NCBI GenBank assembly: GCA_003233075.1 | Contig: QIKQ01000368.1 | Coordinates: forward strand, 1 to 6,457 | Direction: 5' to 3' | Source: Gammaproteobacteria bacterium | GTDB taxonomy: Bacteria; Pseudomonadota; Gammaproteobacteria; SZUA-21 | Length of the DNA: 6,457 bases | Shown here: piece after piece, positions 1 through 6,457 of the stretch | How the letters are laid out: the number at the start of each line of letters is the position of its first letter | How positions within the stretch are numbered: position 1 is the stretch's first letter | Notes under the pieces: model-generated | The model's database searches: none | Seen by the model: only the letters and a program-made list of their open reading frames with translations | What the model was told of the DNA's origin: nothing | Position numbers and translations under genes: made by a program

Positions 1-44
1 ACCGAAGCAATCTCCAACTACAATGACTTACGTTAGGAGATTGC
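1..44. repeat. Head-to-head repeat boundary at window edge
   Basis: GCAATCTCC at 7-15 is the exact reverse complement of GGAGATTGC at 36-44, which opens the left repeat arm. The simplest reading is that a second copy of the same type of element starts near 15 and runs leftward off the window. Alternatively the two 9-mers are the stem of one longer palindromic element with a 20-base loop. Confidence 0.5.
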
Positions 45-167
45 GTCATCTGCTTACGCAGTCTCGCAACGACGGGAAACTTCGAACGCGATATTATCGG
101 TCGATTATTTTGTTTAGTGAATGCGACTATTAAGCATTGAGATAAAAAAGTTAACGGGACAGCAGTG
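31..167 (+). repeat. Dispersed repeat, left inverted arm
   Basis: This stretch matches the reverse complement of 2146-2283 at about 87% over some 129 columns (hand count from GATTGC to CAGTG), with mostly transition differences and one single-base gap in an A-run. Shared blocks include CGCAACGACGG, GCGATATTATCGGT, TTATTTTGTTTAG and ATGCGACTATTAAGCAT. It begins with GGAGATTGC and contains a hairpin at 42-60. No transposase is encoded, so it looks like a non-autonomous, MITE-like or palindromic intergenic element. The family is not one I can name. Confidence 0.8.
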
Positions 168-304
168 TTGCTTATTATAATTTTGAGGGATCTGTAGCCC
201 GGCTCTTTACGACTGCAGGGATGCAGGAGGTAGAGCAACGCAGGAGCAGATATTGAGATCGTCCTTCCTATATTAAGTACGCGGTTAACTGTGGGACAGC
301 AGTG
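150..304. repeat. Direct repeat pair enclosing a GC-richer repeat-like segment
   Basis: GGGACAGCAGTG occurs at 156-167 and again at 293-304, each preceded by GTTAAC (at 150-155 and 284-289). The first copy is the end of the left repeat arm. The segment between them is GC-richer than the genes. It holds a CTGCA-GGGA-TGCAG hairpin at 213-226 and GCAGGAG twice (223-229 and 240-246), which gives it the look of another mobile or palindromic element. No reading frame of note is present. Confidence 0.5.
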
Positions 305-451
305 AGGCATGCCTTGTCTCTACAAATAAAACAATAATTCTCACAGCAACTCAAAGCGAGACACCTCAAACATTTTCGATTGGGCTGCCGCAAAACAACA
401 ATAGTCGTCACTATCTTAATACTCGATCAAAATAGTCCTGAATCCAATATT
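305..451. other. Non-coding tail downstream of lnt
   Basis: This stretch between the repeat segment and the lnt stop codon has no gene that I can support. It starts with the perfect palindrome AGGCATGCCT (305-314). No GC-rich stem followed by a T-run in the minus-strand direction was found, so no intrinsic terminator for the cluster can be placed here. Confidence 0.4.
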
Positions 452-2135
452 TTATGCGCGATGGGGTTTACTCTGCCGTTTTGTTATCGCTGTTACCACA
501 ATAAGACCAAGCACTGCCAAAGATAAAATAAAATAATTGCCCAGCAGAATATAAAGAGTACTGCCTTGGCGCAATTCTACCTCCAAAATCCCAACAGTGT
601 AACGTTTTAATTTTTTGGTAAGCTTGCCTTTATGATTAATAAAAGCAGTAAGACCATCATTGGTGACACTGACAACCTCTCGGCCAGATTCGATAGCCCG
701 CATCTGTGCCATTTGAATTTGCTGATACGCTTCAGTTGAATCGTTTATCCAGGCGTTAAATTGATTTAAACTTTGCTTAGGATTATGTTTTTTCGGATCA
801 TAAAACCAGGCATTATTACTTAAGTTAAGTAAAAATCGAGCTCGAGGCAAGACTCTCTTTACTTCGTCTGTAAATCATGAATACGCCAATAGGATGATTT
901 TTTACAGTGAGCAATGCCTGATCAGGCTCTCCCTTTTTGAAATTACTCATGTCTATCGAAAACAGCTTATAAAAGCCAGCTAAACTTTCCCGAAAAGGCG
1001 AGTATTCTCCATAAGGAACCAAGCGAATTTTACTGTAAAATTGTAACTCTGAACCTATCTTTATCACGCTATTATAAGCTCTGTCTGCCGTGCCTTTTGG
1101 CAAATTAGAACCATCGACAGTAATGCCGACGATAAAATCTGTTTTGCTTGCAATAGCAAGACTTTGCAATTGCTTGAATACCGTTTTCTTCACTTCACTG
1201 TAATATTTAGGAATTGCAGTCTCGGGCCAAATAATTACATCTGGCTTATTATTTTTTTCACCTAGTGTGCCAATAAAAACTTGGCTAGTTAGATCCATGT
1301 AACGGTTAATGGATTTTTTAGGTTTTAGCCATTTTTCAGCCTGGTTAATGCTGCCTTGTAACAAGGCGAGCTTAAGCTTGCTTTCCTTTATCGGCTTAGT
1401 CCAAGGGATAAAGCTTGCTAACAAAGCAAAAACCATCAGTCCTGGTATTGCTAGTACTAGATATTGCCTTTTCCAAAGAAAGCTCGCCACTACGCCGAAA
1501 CATAAAGCCATTGTTAGATACCACCAGGAAAATAAACCGAGGCAGAAAATAGTAGCGAATAAAATCCAAAACTGCTTTACATGATTTTTAAATAATAAAT
1601 AGATTGTAGAGCCGGCAATTAACGTTAACGCAGATAAACCATACACACCAAACAGACTTGCCGTTTGTCCAAAAATAGATTCTGTTTGGCTATAACCTAG
1701 TGCTGCCCACGGAAAGCCGGTAAATAACCAGCCGCGTAACCATTCAAAAATAACAAAATAAGCTGGTAAAGCCACAAACAAACCAAGCTTGGAATTAAGT
1801 GAAGCCGATCGTTGAGCCAAACTGACGCTGAGTGCAGGAAATAATGCTAAATAACAGGAAAAACCTAGAATGGCTAGAAGAACCGGAAAAAGCCCCGCAT
1901 GAGCATAAACATGCAAACTGAAATACAACCAATAAACAATCGCTGTAAAAAAACCACTGAACATCGCCCAACTCATTAAGAACAATGAACGACCATCTTG
2001 CTTTTCATAAGAAAATAACAATACTGGCAATAAAAAAAAAGCCAAAAAGTAATTATTAAATGGTGAAAAGGCGTAAACAAATAAAGCGCCTAAAAAAAAC
2101 AATTTTATATAAGGAATGACAATTTTAAACTTCAT
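452..2135 (-). pseudogene. lnt: Apolipoprotein N-acyltransferase Lnt, frameshifted and lacking the catalytic cysteine
   Basis: Lnt is the inner-membrane enzyme that adds the third acyl chain to diacylated lipoproteins. The first frame runs from the ATG at 2135 to a stop at 825 (436 codons). It has the usual multi-pass N-terminal membrane domain (about residues 5-245), then the nitrilase-like domain with ALLQGSINQAEKW, the catalytic glutamate E305 in IIWPETAIP, the lysine K369 in YSKIRLVPYGEYSPF, and E377. Near codon 421 the sequence reads GVFMIY and then leaves the family pattern. The rest continues in another frame from about position 868 to the stop at 452: DEVKRVLPRARF, LLNLSNNAWF, MRAIESGRE, TNDGLTAFI and a final membrane helix (LGNYFILSLAVLGLIVV). 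That frame has a TGA at 875-877, so it cannot be read alone. The expected ICYE cysteine motif is absent in every frame. Start choice rests on the family N-terminus; no good Shine-Dalgarno is seen. I infer an inactivated gene, unless the assembly is wrong at 863-880. Confidence 0.85.
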
Positions 2136-2145
2136 TAGTATCTAT

Positions 2146-2283
2146 CACTGTTGTCTCATTAACTTTTTACCTTGATGCTTAATAGTCGCATTTACTAAAC
2201 AAAATAAGCAACCGATAATATCGCATTCGAAGCTCCCCGTCGTTGCGCGACTGCATCAGCAGATGATGCAATCCACCTTAGCG
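2146..2283 (-). repeat. Dispersed repeat, right inverted arm, in the corC-lnt spacer
   Basis: This is the second copy of the repeat at 31-167, in opposite orientation. It ends only 10 bases upstream of the lnt ATG, so any transcript running from corC into lnt passes through it. It contains a perfect 7-bp stem hairpin with a 5-base loop at 2252-2270. The copy is unexpected inside a normally compact operon. An inverted pair enclosing lnt would let homologous recombination flip the gene; that is an inference. Confidence 0.8.
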
Positions 2284-2510
2284 TCCAGAGCATCCGTAGG
2301 ATGCGCGGGATATTCATAACTCAATTATTTAGCTTGGAATGCAATTAAGAAGCAGTGATCACGAGATTGAATTAAGGAGATCAATTCCCAAGCTTAGCTT
2401 GCTCACAACGCTTTGGCGGATCGCTTCGGAGCGTTCTGCGAGCAAACCTCGCAACAAGCGATTCCTTAAGGCGTATTTCAAGTCACTATCATCGTTGAGC
2501 TAAATCTAGA
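2284..2510. repeat. Hairpin-rich, repeat-like spacer downstream of corC
   Basis: No gene is visible. The stretch is packed with inverted repeats: GCATCC-GTA-GGATGC at 2290-2304; AGCTTGGAAT at 2331-2340 pairing with ATTCCCAAGCT at 2384-2394 (one bulge) around the palindrome GTGATCAC at 2355-2362; a nested stem at 2399-2445 (TTGCTC with GAGCAA, inside it AACGCT with AGCGTT); and CCTTAAGG at 2464-2471. Base composition differs from the flanking genes. It directly abuts the right repeat arm, so it is probably a composite of degraded mobile elements. None of the stems has a downstream T-run fitting a terminator. Confidence 0.55.
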
Positions 2511-3380
2511 TTATTCTTCCAGCGATTCAGTTTTAGCTATTTTACTTACTTGAAGTAAATGAATTCGTCTATTATCAGCTCGCAATACTCTGAATAACAA
2601 TTCATTGATTTTTACTTCTTCATTTCGCTTAGGTAGGTGGCCGAGCTTATTTAATAATAAACCACCGATAGTATCAAATTCGTCATCACTAAATTTAGTC
2701 TTAAAATGCTCGTTAAAATCCTCAATAGGCGTCAACGCTTTAACTGTATATTCCGCATCATCATGCTCAAGAATATAACTCTCTTCTTCAACATCATGCT
2801 CATCTTCTATTTCACCAACTATTTGTTCAAGTACGTCCTCAATAGTAACAATACCGGATACCCCACCGTACTCATCAACAACAATGGCCATATGATTTCG
2901 ACTAGAACGAAATTCTTTAAGTAAAACATTTAATCGCTTGCTTTCTGGAACATGAACTGCACGGCGCAGCATATCTCTAACTGCATTAGCCTGATTTTCT
3001 TCGACATCATTGTTAATTCCAAGCATATCTTTTGCAAGTAAGATTCCAAGAACTTCGTCTCGACTATCACCGATCACTGGAAATCGTGAATGACCGGAGT
3101 CAATTATGACACGCATCATTTTGTCAATTGTTAATTCGCGCTCAAGAACAACTACTTGTGATCTAGGAATCATAATGTCACGTACTTGCATTTCAGAAAC
3201 CTGAAATACGCCTTCGATCATCGCTAAGGCATCGGCATCGAACAAACTCCGTTTTTGTGCTTCTCTTAATATTTCAACTAGATGGTCTCGATCCTTAGGT
3301 TCCGCAGTAAAGGCATGACGTAATTTTTCAAACCACGACACTTGTGCGAGACCGTTGCTACTGTGTGCTTCCTCAGCCAT
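2511..3380 (-). CDS. corC: CorC/YbeX family CBS-domain protein
   Basis: CorC (YbeX) is a soluble protein with paired CBS domains, historically tied to CorA-dependent magnesium and cobalt efflux and, by context, to ribosome and envelope functions of the ybe cluster; its exact activity is unsettled. The 289-residue product is close to the E. coli length of 292. An N-terminal lead (residues 1-66) is followed by CBS1 at about 67-127 (VRDIMIPRSQVVVL, GHSRFPVI), CBS2 at about 135-192 (HMAIVVDEYGGVSGIVTIEDVLEQIVGEIEDE) and a CorC_HlyC transporter-associated domain at about 205-283 (DDEFDTIGGLLLNKLGHLPKRNE). No membrane segment is seen, as expected for this subgroup. The ATG at 3380 is preceded by GGAGGT, placed 12 bases upstream. 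The gene begins 24 bases after ybeY, consistent with one operon. Downstream spacing to lnt is unusually long because of repeat DNA. Confidence 0.95.
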   Translation of the reverse strand: MAEEAHSSNGLAQVSWFEKLRHAFTAEPKDRDHLVEILREAQKRSLFDADALAMIEGVFQVSEMQVRDIMIPRSQVVVLERELTIDKMMRVIIDSGHSRFPVIGDSRDEVLGILLAKDMLGINNDVEENQANAVRDMLRRAVHVPESKRLNVLLKEFRSSRNHMAIVVDEYGGVSGIVTIEDVLEQIVGEIEDEHDVEEESYILEHDDAEYTVKALTPIEDFNEHFKTKFSDDEFDTIGGLLLNKLGHLPKRNEEVKINELLFRVLRADNRRIHLLQVSKIAKTESLEE

Positions 3381-3398
3381 TAGCTTTAGCTAACCTCC
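3381..3398 (-). promoter_or_regulatory. corC ribosome binding site with spacer hairpin
   Basis: On the minus strand GGAGGT (plus-strand 3393-3398) precedes the corC ATG. The 12-base spacer is longer than usual and is itself a small inverted repeat, TAGC-TAAA-GCTA (3381-3392). Folding this spacer would bring the Shine-Dalgarno closer to the start codon. It is the clearest ribosome binding site in the window. The folding effect is an inference. Confidence 0.5.
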
Positions 3399-3404
3399 AT
3401 TCTG

Positions 3405-3908
3405 TTACGAAGAAATACAATAAGGCGAACTAAAGCCTAATTGTTCTAAAAGTGCAACTTCCAAACCTTCCATTTCCTCTGCTTGGTCGTTACTCTCATG
3501 ATCAAATCCCAGTAAATGCAATACACCATGCACTAACATATGTGTCCAATGTGCTTCTAAGGCTAGATTTGCAGAATGCGCCTCATCCGCCACTATTTCT
3601 GCACATATCACTAAATCACCTAACAAATGCTCGGGATTAAAACCCTGCCCGACAGGAAAAGACAGCACGTTTGTTGGCTTGTTCTTGCCTCTATAGGTTT
3701 TATTGAGCTGTTGAATTTCTTCCGCATCAACTAGTCGCAGGGATAATTCCGCAAAATCTTTAAAATGAGTTTGCTCAAATAGGCCTCGCTCAAAAAAATT
3801 ATCGCCAATCGCAACTAAAGTTGATTTAAGTTTAGATTCAGGAGGCATGTTCGAATAATTAGTCGCTAAACTAATATCAATGGCCAATCTGTATTTTGCT
3901 TGCGGCAT
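3405..3908 (-). CDS. ybeY: Endoribonuclease / rRNA maturation factor YbeY
   Basis: YbeY is a zinc-dependent single-strand endoribonuclease needed for 16S rRNA 3'-end maturation and 70S ribosome quality control; it acts in the cytoplasm. The metal-binding motif H-x3-H-x5-H is present as HGVLHLLGFDH (about residues 127-137 of the 167-residue form), after the conserved EAHWTHMLVH. The conserved arginine block TYRGKNKPTNVLSFP and the LLGDLVIC strand are also intact. The reading frame is open back to an ATG at 3947, giving 180 residues and a 14-base overlap with ybeZ. I prefer the ATG at 3906-3908 (MPQAKYRLAIDISL) because the E. coli protein has about 155 residues and its N-terminus aligns near there. 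An intermediate ATG is at 3918-3920. None of the three has a good Shine-Dalgarno sequence, so the start is uncertain while the identity is not. Close coupling behind ybeZ suggests co-translation. Confidence 0.95.
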   Translation of the reverse strand: MPQAKYRLAIDISLATNYSNMPPESKLKSTLVAIGDNFFERGLFEQTHFKDFAELSLRLVDAEEIQQLNKTYRGKNKPTNVLSFPVGQGFNPEHLLGDLVICAEIVADEAHSANLALEAHWTHMLVHGVLHLLGFDHESNDQAEEMEGLEVALLEQLGFSSPYCISS

Positions 3909-3933
3909 GCTCAAATACATTGCGTGTGTTTGT

Positions 3934-4926
3934 TTACTTCGATTCATTTTCGAATTGATCGTAGGCAGTTACTATTTTTTGCACCAAAGTATGTCTAACG
4001 ACATCTTTTGGGGTAAAAAAAGTAAAGCTAATATCATCAATATCTTTTAATACTTTAATAACATGACGCAAGCCTGAGTTGTGATTCGCCGGTAAATCTA
4101 TTTGAGTGATATCACCAGTAACAACCACTTTTGATCCAAAGCCAATTCGCGTTAAAAACATTTTCATTTGTTCTAAGGTTGTATTTTGCGCTTCATCTAA
4201 GATAATATAGGATTCATTTAAAGTCCGACCTCGCATATAAGCGAGCGGCGCAATCTCAATTACATTTCTCTCAACTAATTTTGCGACCCGCTCAAAACCT
4301 AACATTTCGTACAAGGCGTCATATAAAGGTCGTAAATAAGGATCAATTTTTTGAGCCAAATCACCAGGTAAAAAACCCAATCTTTCTCCCGCCTCGACTG
4401 CTGGGCGAGTTAAAACTATTCTGCGAACTTGTTCTTTTTCTAATTCATCAACGGCACAAAGCACAGCTAGGTAGGTTTTACCTGTTCCAGCAGGACCAAT
4501 TCCAAAATTCAAATCGTAGTTTTGAATATTTTTTAAATAATTATATTGATTTATACCCCTGCTCTTAACCGTTGTCTTGCGAGTTTTAATAAAAATTTGA
4601 TTTCGGTCCCAACTCGCATCCTTATTTTTTGCCAAATAGTCACTATCATTACCTGACTCTTGCAAATGTAAATGAACTTCTCTTGGGGATAAAACGCTAC
4701 TCTCTGTTGCGCGATACAAATTGCTTAGAATATTTCCCGCTGTTTGCGCTGAAACCTTTTCACCAATCACTTGAAAACGGCCGCCCCAACTATTAATCTC
4801 CACACCTAAGCGTCTCTCCACTAAACGCAGATGTTCATCGAATTGACCACACAAATTCGCCAGCCGCGTATTGTCAGCCGGTTCCATCATGAATTCTAAG
4901 GAGGCAGGGGTATGTTCAGAGTCCAT
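3934..4926 (-). CDS. ybeZ: PhoH-like ATPase YbeZ
   Basis: YbeZ is a cytoplasmic PhoH-family P-loop ATPase. It is a partner of the endoribonuclease YbeY and is linked to rRNA maturation and ribosome quality control. In the 330-residue product, about residues 15-75 form the KH-like N-terminal region (EPADNTRLANLCGQFDEHL). The Walker A motif is GPAGTGKT at 144-151, the Walker B motif is IILDEAQN at 241-248, and family signatures LTRPAVEAGERLGFLPGDL and APLAYMRGRTLN are intact. The protein stops soon after the ATPase domain and lacks the long charged tail of the E. coli protein. The start at 4926 gives the family-like lead into EPADN. It has no clear Shine-Dalgarno sequence, and the ATG lies inside a short inverted repeat. 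A downstream ATG pair at codons 13-14 is possible but has no Shine-Dalgarno either. The gene lies 170 bases after miaB and directly before ybeY. Confidence 0.96.
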   Translation of the reverse strand: MDSEHTPASLEFMMEPADNTRLANLCGQFDEHLRLVERRLGVEINSWGGRFQVIGEKVSAQTAGNILSNLYRATESSVLSPREVHLHLQESGNDSDYLAKNKDASWDRNQIFIKTRKTTVKSRGINQYNYLKNIQNYDLNFGIGPAGTGKTYLAVLCAVDELEKEQVRRIVLTRPAVEAGERLGFLPGDLAQKIDPYLRPLYDALYEMLGFERVAKLVERNVIEIAPLAYMRGRTLNESYIILDEAQNTTLEQMKMFLTRIGFGSKVVVTGDITQIDLPANHNSGLRHVIKVLKDIDDISFTFFTPKDVVRHTLVQKIVTAYDQFENESK

Positions 4927-4938
4927 TTATTAAAATGG
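4923..4938 (-). promoter_or_regulatory. Inverted repeat over the ybeZ start codon
   Basis: On the minus strand CCATTT-TAAT-AAATGG is a 6-bp stem with a 4-base loop that includes the ybeZ ATG, with no clear Shine-Dalgarno upstream. In the mRNA this could hide the start codon and damp translation. The stem is AT-rich and weak, so a regulatory role is only a possibility. Confidence 0.3.
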
Positions 4939-5096
4939 TCAACCCCAAAAGTTTAGTTAGAAATATAGGTAAGTTGTTCATATTATTAAGTATGATCGAT
5001 GTTTGGTCAGCTCGCAAGAGCTATTGTGCATAATAATTTCTAGCAAATCCAGGACATTTTTTGACCTTTTCTAGACGCTTGTTTACTAACAATAAA

Positions 5097-6455
5097 TCAG
5101 CCCAATTCTGATACAGATTCGGCAACTAATTGTCCTCGCAAACTATTAGGAAGAGCTTCGGTAATCAACACAGTCGCAAATTGACCAATAAGAGCCTCTG
5201 AACCCTTGATATTAACGACACGGTTATTTTCCGTCCTACCCGCAACTTCGGCAGGGTTTTTCCTAGATGGCCTGTCAATTAGTATGCGTTGTTCTGTGCC
5301 TACCATACGACGGCTGATTTGCGTCGCCATTTCGCTTATTCTACTTTGCAGCCTAGCCAAGCGCTTTCGTTTTACGTCCATGGGTATTTCATCGGGCAAC
5401 TCTGCTGCTGGAGTCCCAGGTCTAGGGCTGTAAATAAAGCTAAACGAATGGTCAAAACCAATGTTCTCGATTAAAGCCATAGTTTGCTCAAAATCTTCAT
5501 CTGTTTCACCTGGAAAGCCTATTATAAAATCAGATGACAGGCTAATCTCAGGACGCTGTTGTCTAATTTTACTAATTTTCTTGATATAGTCCTCAATAGA
5601 ATGATTGCGTTTCATTAACTTCAAAATTCGATTTGATCCTGATTGTACAGGTAGATGTAAATGATTAACTAGTTCTGGTACTTCTGAATAGACATTCACT
5701 AAGTTTTCACTAAATTCTGCCGGATGAGAGGTGGTGTAGCGCACACGCTCTATGCCACCAATAGCAGCAACGTAATTAATCAGCAGTGCTAAATCAGCTA
5801 AACCGCCATCATCTTGTTCGCCTTCTAACTCACCTTGATAAGCATTAACATTTTGACCCAACAAATTAATTTCTTTAACACCTTTAGCTGCAAGTAAAAC
5901 GATCTCGGCAATAATGTCATCCAGTGGCCGACTCACCTCCTCGCCACGTGTATAAGGTACTACACAAAAAGTACAATACTTACTACAACCTTCCATAATG
6001 GAAACAAAGGCAGTAGGACCATCTGCCTTAGGTTCTGGCAAGTAATCAAATTTCTCTATTTCTGGGAAACTAATGTCAATTACTGCTTTATGGTTAATGT
6101 TTAATTCACTAAGCATCTTAGGTAAGCGATGTAATGTTTGCGGCCCAAAAATCAAATCAACATAGGCTGCACGCTGCCGAATTGCCTCGCCTTCTTGGCT
6201 AGCGACGCAACCGCCGACACCAATAATAAGATTCGGCTTCTTTTCTTTTAATGCTCGCCATCGACCTAGTTGAGAAAAGACCTTTTCCTGTGCTTTTTCT
6301 CGAATTGAGCAGGTATTTAACAGCAATAAATCAGCGTCCACCTCAGATGAAGTTGGAAAATAGCCACACTTTTCCGCCAGCACATCTTCCATTTTTTGGG
6401 AATCATACTCATTCATCTGGCAACCATGCGTTTTAATAAATACTTTTTTGATCAT
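5097..6455 (-). CDS. miaB: tRNA-2-methylthio-N6-dimethylallyladenosine synthase MiaB
   Basis: MiaB is a cytoplasmic radical-SAM methylthiotransferase that adds a methylthio group to i6A37 of tRNAs reading UNN codons, giving ms2i6A. The 452-residue protein has the full family layout. The N-terminal UPF0004 domain carries the three auxiliary-cluster cysteines C12 (in HGCQMNEYD), C49 (in NTCSIREKAQEKVF) and C83 (in GGCVASQEGE). The radical-SAM motif is C157-x3-C161-x2-C164 (EGCSKYCTFC), and a C-terminal TRAM domain contains SGRTENNRVV-like sequence (GRTENNRVV at about 407-415). The E. coli protein is 474 residues; this one ends earlier, after LPNSLRGQLV, so only the variable tail is shorter. The ATG at 6453-6455 gives MIKKVFIKTHGCQMNEYD, which aligns with the E. 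coli start, so the gene is probably complete although only two bases lie upstream and its ribosome binding site is not visible. It is the first gene seen in the cluster. Confidence 0.97.
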   Translation of the reverse strand: MIKKVFIKTHGCQMNEYDSQKMEDVLAEKCGYFPTSSEVDADLLLLNTCSIREKAQEKVFSQLGRWRALKEKKPNLIIGVGGCVASQEGEAIRQRAAYVDLIFGPQTLHRLPKMLSELNINHKAVIDISFPEIEKFDYLPEPKADGPTAFVSIMEGCSKYCTFCVVPYTRGEEVSRPLDDIIAEIVLLAAKGVKEINLLGQNVNAYQGELEGEQDDGGLADLALLINYVAAIGGIERVRYTTSHPAEFSENLVNVYSEVPELVNHLHLPVQSGSNRILKLMKRNHSIEDYIKKISKIRQQRPEISLSSDFIIGFPGETDEDFEQTMALIENIGFDHSFSFIYSPRPGTPAAELPDEIPMDVKRKRLARLQSRISEMATQISRRMVGTEQRILIDRPSRKNPAEVAGRTENNRVVNIKGSEALIGQFATVLITEALPNSLRGQLVAESVSELG

Positions 6456-6457
6456 TT

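Noticed and set aside
452..850. Independent short gene starting at a TTG at 848-850.
   Set aside because: Its sequence is the continuous C-terminal part of Lnt and cannot stand alone; the TTG is an internal leucine codon.
825..880. Programmed ribosomal frameshift joining the two lnt frames.
   Set aside because: No slippery heptamer or downstream pseudoknot is evident, and a shift would still not restore the missing catalytic cysteine.
1309..1584. Plus-strand open frame of 91 codons opposite lnt.
   Set aside because: It lies wholly antisense to a well-supported Lnt coding region and shows no recognisable domain.
2195..2317. Small minus-strand reading frame of 40 codons across the right repeat arm, beginning MNIPRILRML; the left arm shares part of it (NAILSV, then YFV and stop).
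   Set aside because: In the left copy the frame is interrupted by TAG upstream of the shared part, there is no Shine-Dalgarno, and most differences between the copies in this frame change the amino acid. It looks like chance openness of a palindromic repeat.
2422..2433. CGCT-TCGG-AGCG stem as a terminator of the corC transcript.
   Set aside because: No T-run follows in the minus-strand direction, and the stem competes with the larger nested pairing at 2399-2445.
4281..4568. Plus-strand open frame of 95 codons opposite ybeZ.
   Set aside because: It is the antisense shadow of the conserved ATPase core of YbeZ and has no recognisable motif.
4989..5017. Possible minus-strand promoter in the miaB-ybeZ gap: TTGCGA, 17-base spacer, CATACT.
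   Set aside because: Each box matches the sigma-70 consensus at only 4 of 6 positions, and AT-rich gaps yield such matches by chance.
5009..5022. Hairpin AGCTC-GCAA-GAGCT in the miaB-ybeZ gap as a terminator after miaB.
   Set aside because: The stem is only 5 bp and no T-run follows it on the minus strand.

Overview
The window shows the conserved gammaproteobacterial chromosomal cluster miaB - ybeZ - ybeY - corC (ybeX) - lnt, all on the minus strand, so transcription runs from the right edge to the left. The protein sequences match the Escherichia coli family members closely, and gene order is the standard one. The genes are AT-rich. The spacers around lnt carry more GC-rich, repeat-like DNA. 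Together these suggest an AT-rich gammaproteobacterium with many dispersed intergenic repeats, perhaps a host-associated lineage of the Legionellales type. That placement is an inference; no marker in the window fixes the taxon.

Right part (about 2511-6455): four apparently intact genes. miaB makes the ms2i6A tRNA modification. It is followed by a 170-base gap, then ybeZ (PhoH-like ATPase) and ybeY (rRNA endonuclease), which are nearly contiguous. corC (CBS-domain protein) lies 24 bases further on. The three tRNA/rRNA genes act on translation and ribosome quality; corC and lnt concern the cell envelope.

Left part (1-2510): lnt, encoding apolipoprotein N-acyltransferase, appears broken. The N-terminal part (membrane domain plus most of the nitrilase domain) and the C-terminal part are in different frames. 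The join falls exactly where the catalytic cysteine motif (CYE) should be, and the cysteine is absent. lnt is also bracketed by two inverted copies of a roughly 135-base dispersed repeat, at 31-167 and 2146-2283, about 87% identical by hand count. More repeat-like and hairpin-rich sequence fills 168-304 and 2284-2510. The normal tight corC-lnt spacing has been expanded to 375 bases by this material.

No tRNA, rRNA, CRISPR array or transposase gene was seen. The main points of interest are the catalytic-site lesion in lnt and the inverted repeat pair around it; a wholly new system is not evident.
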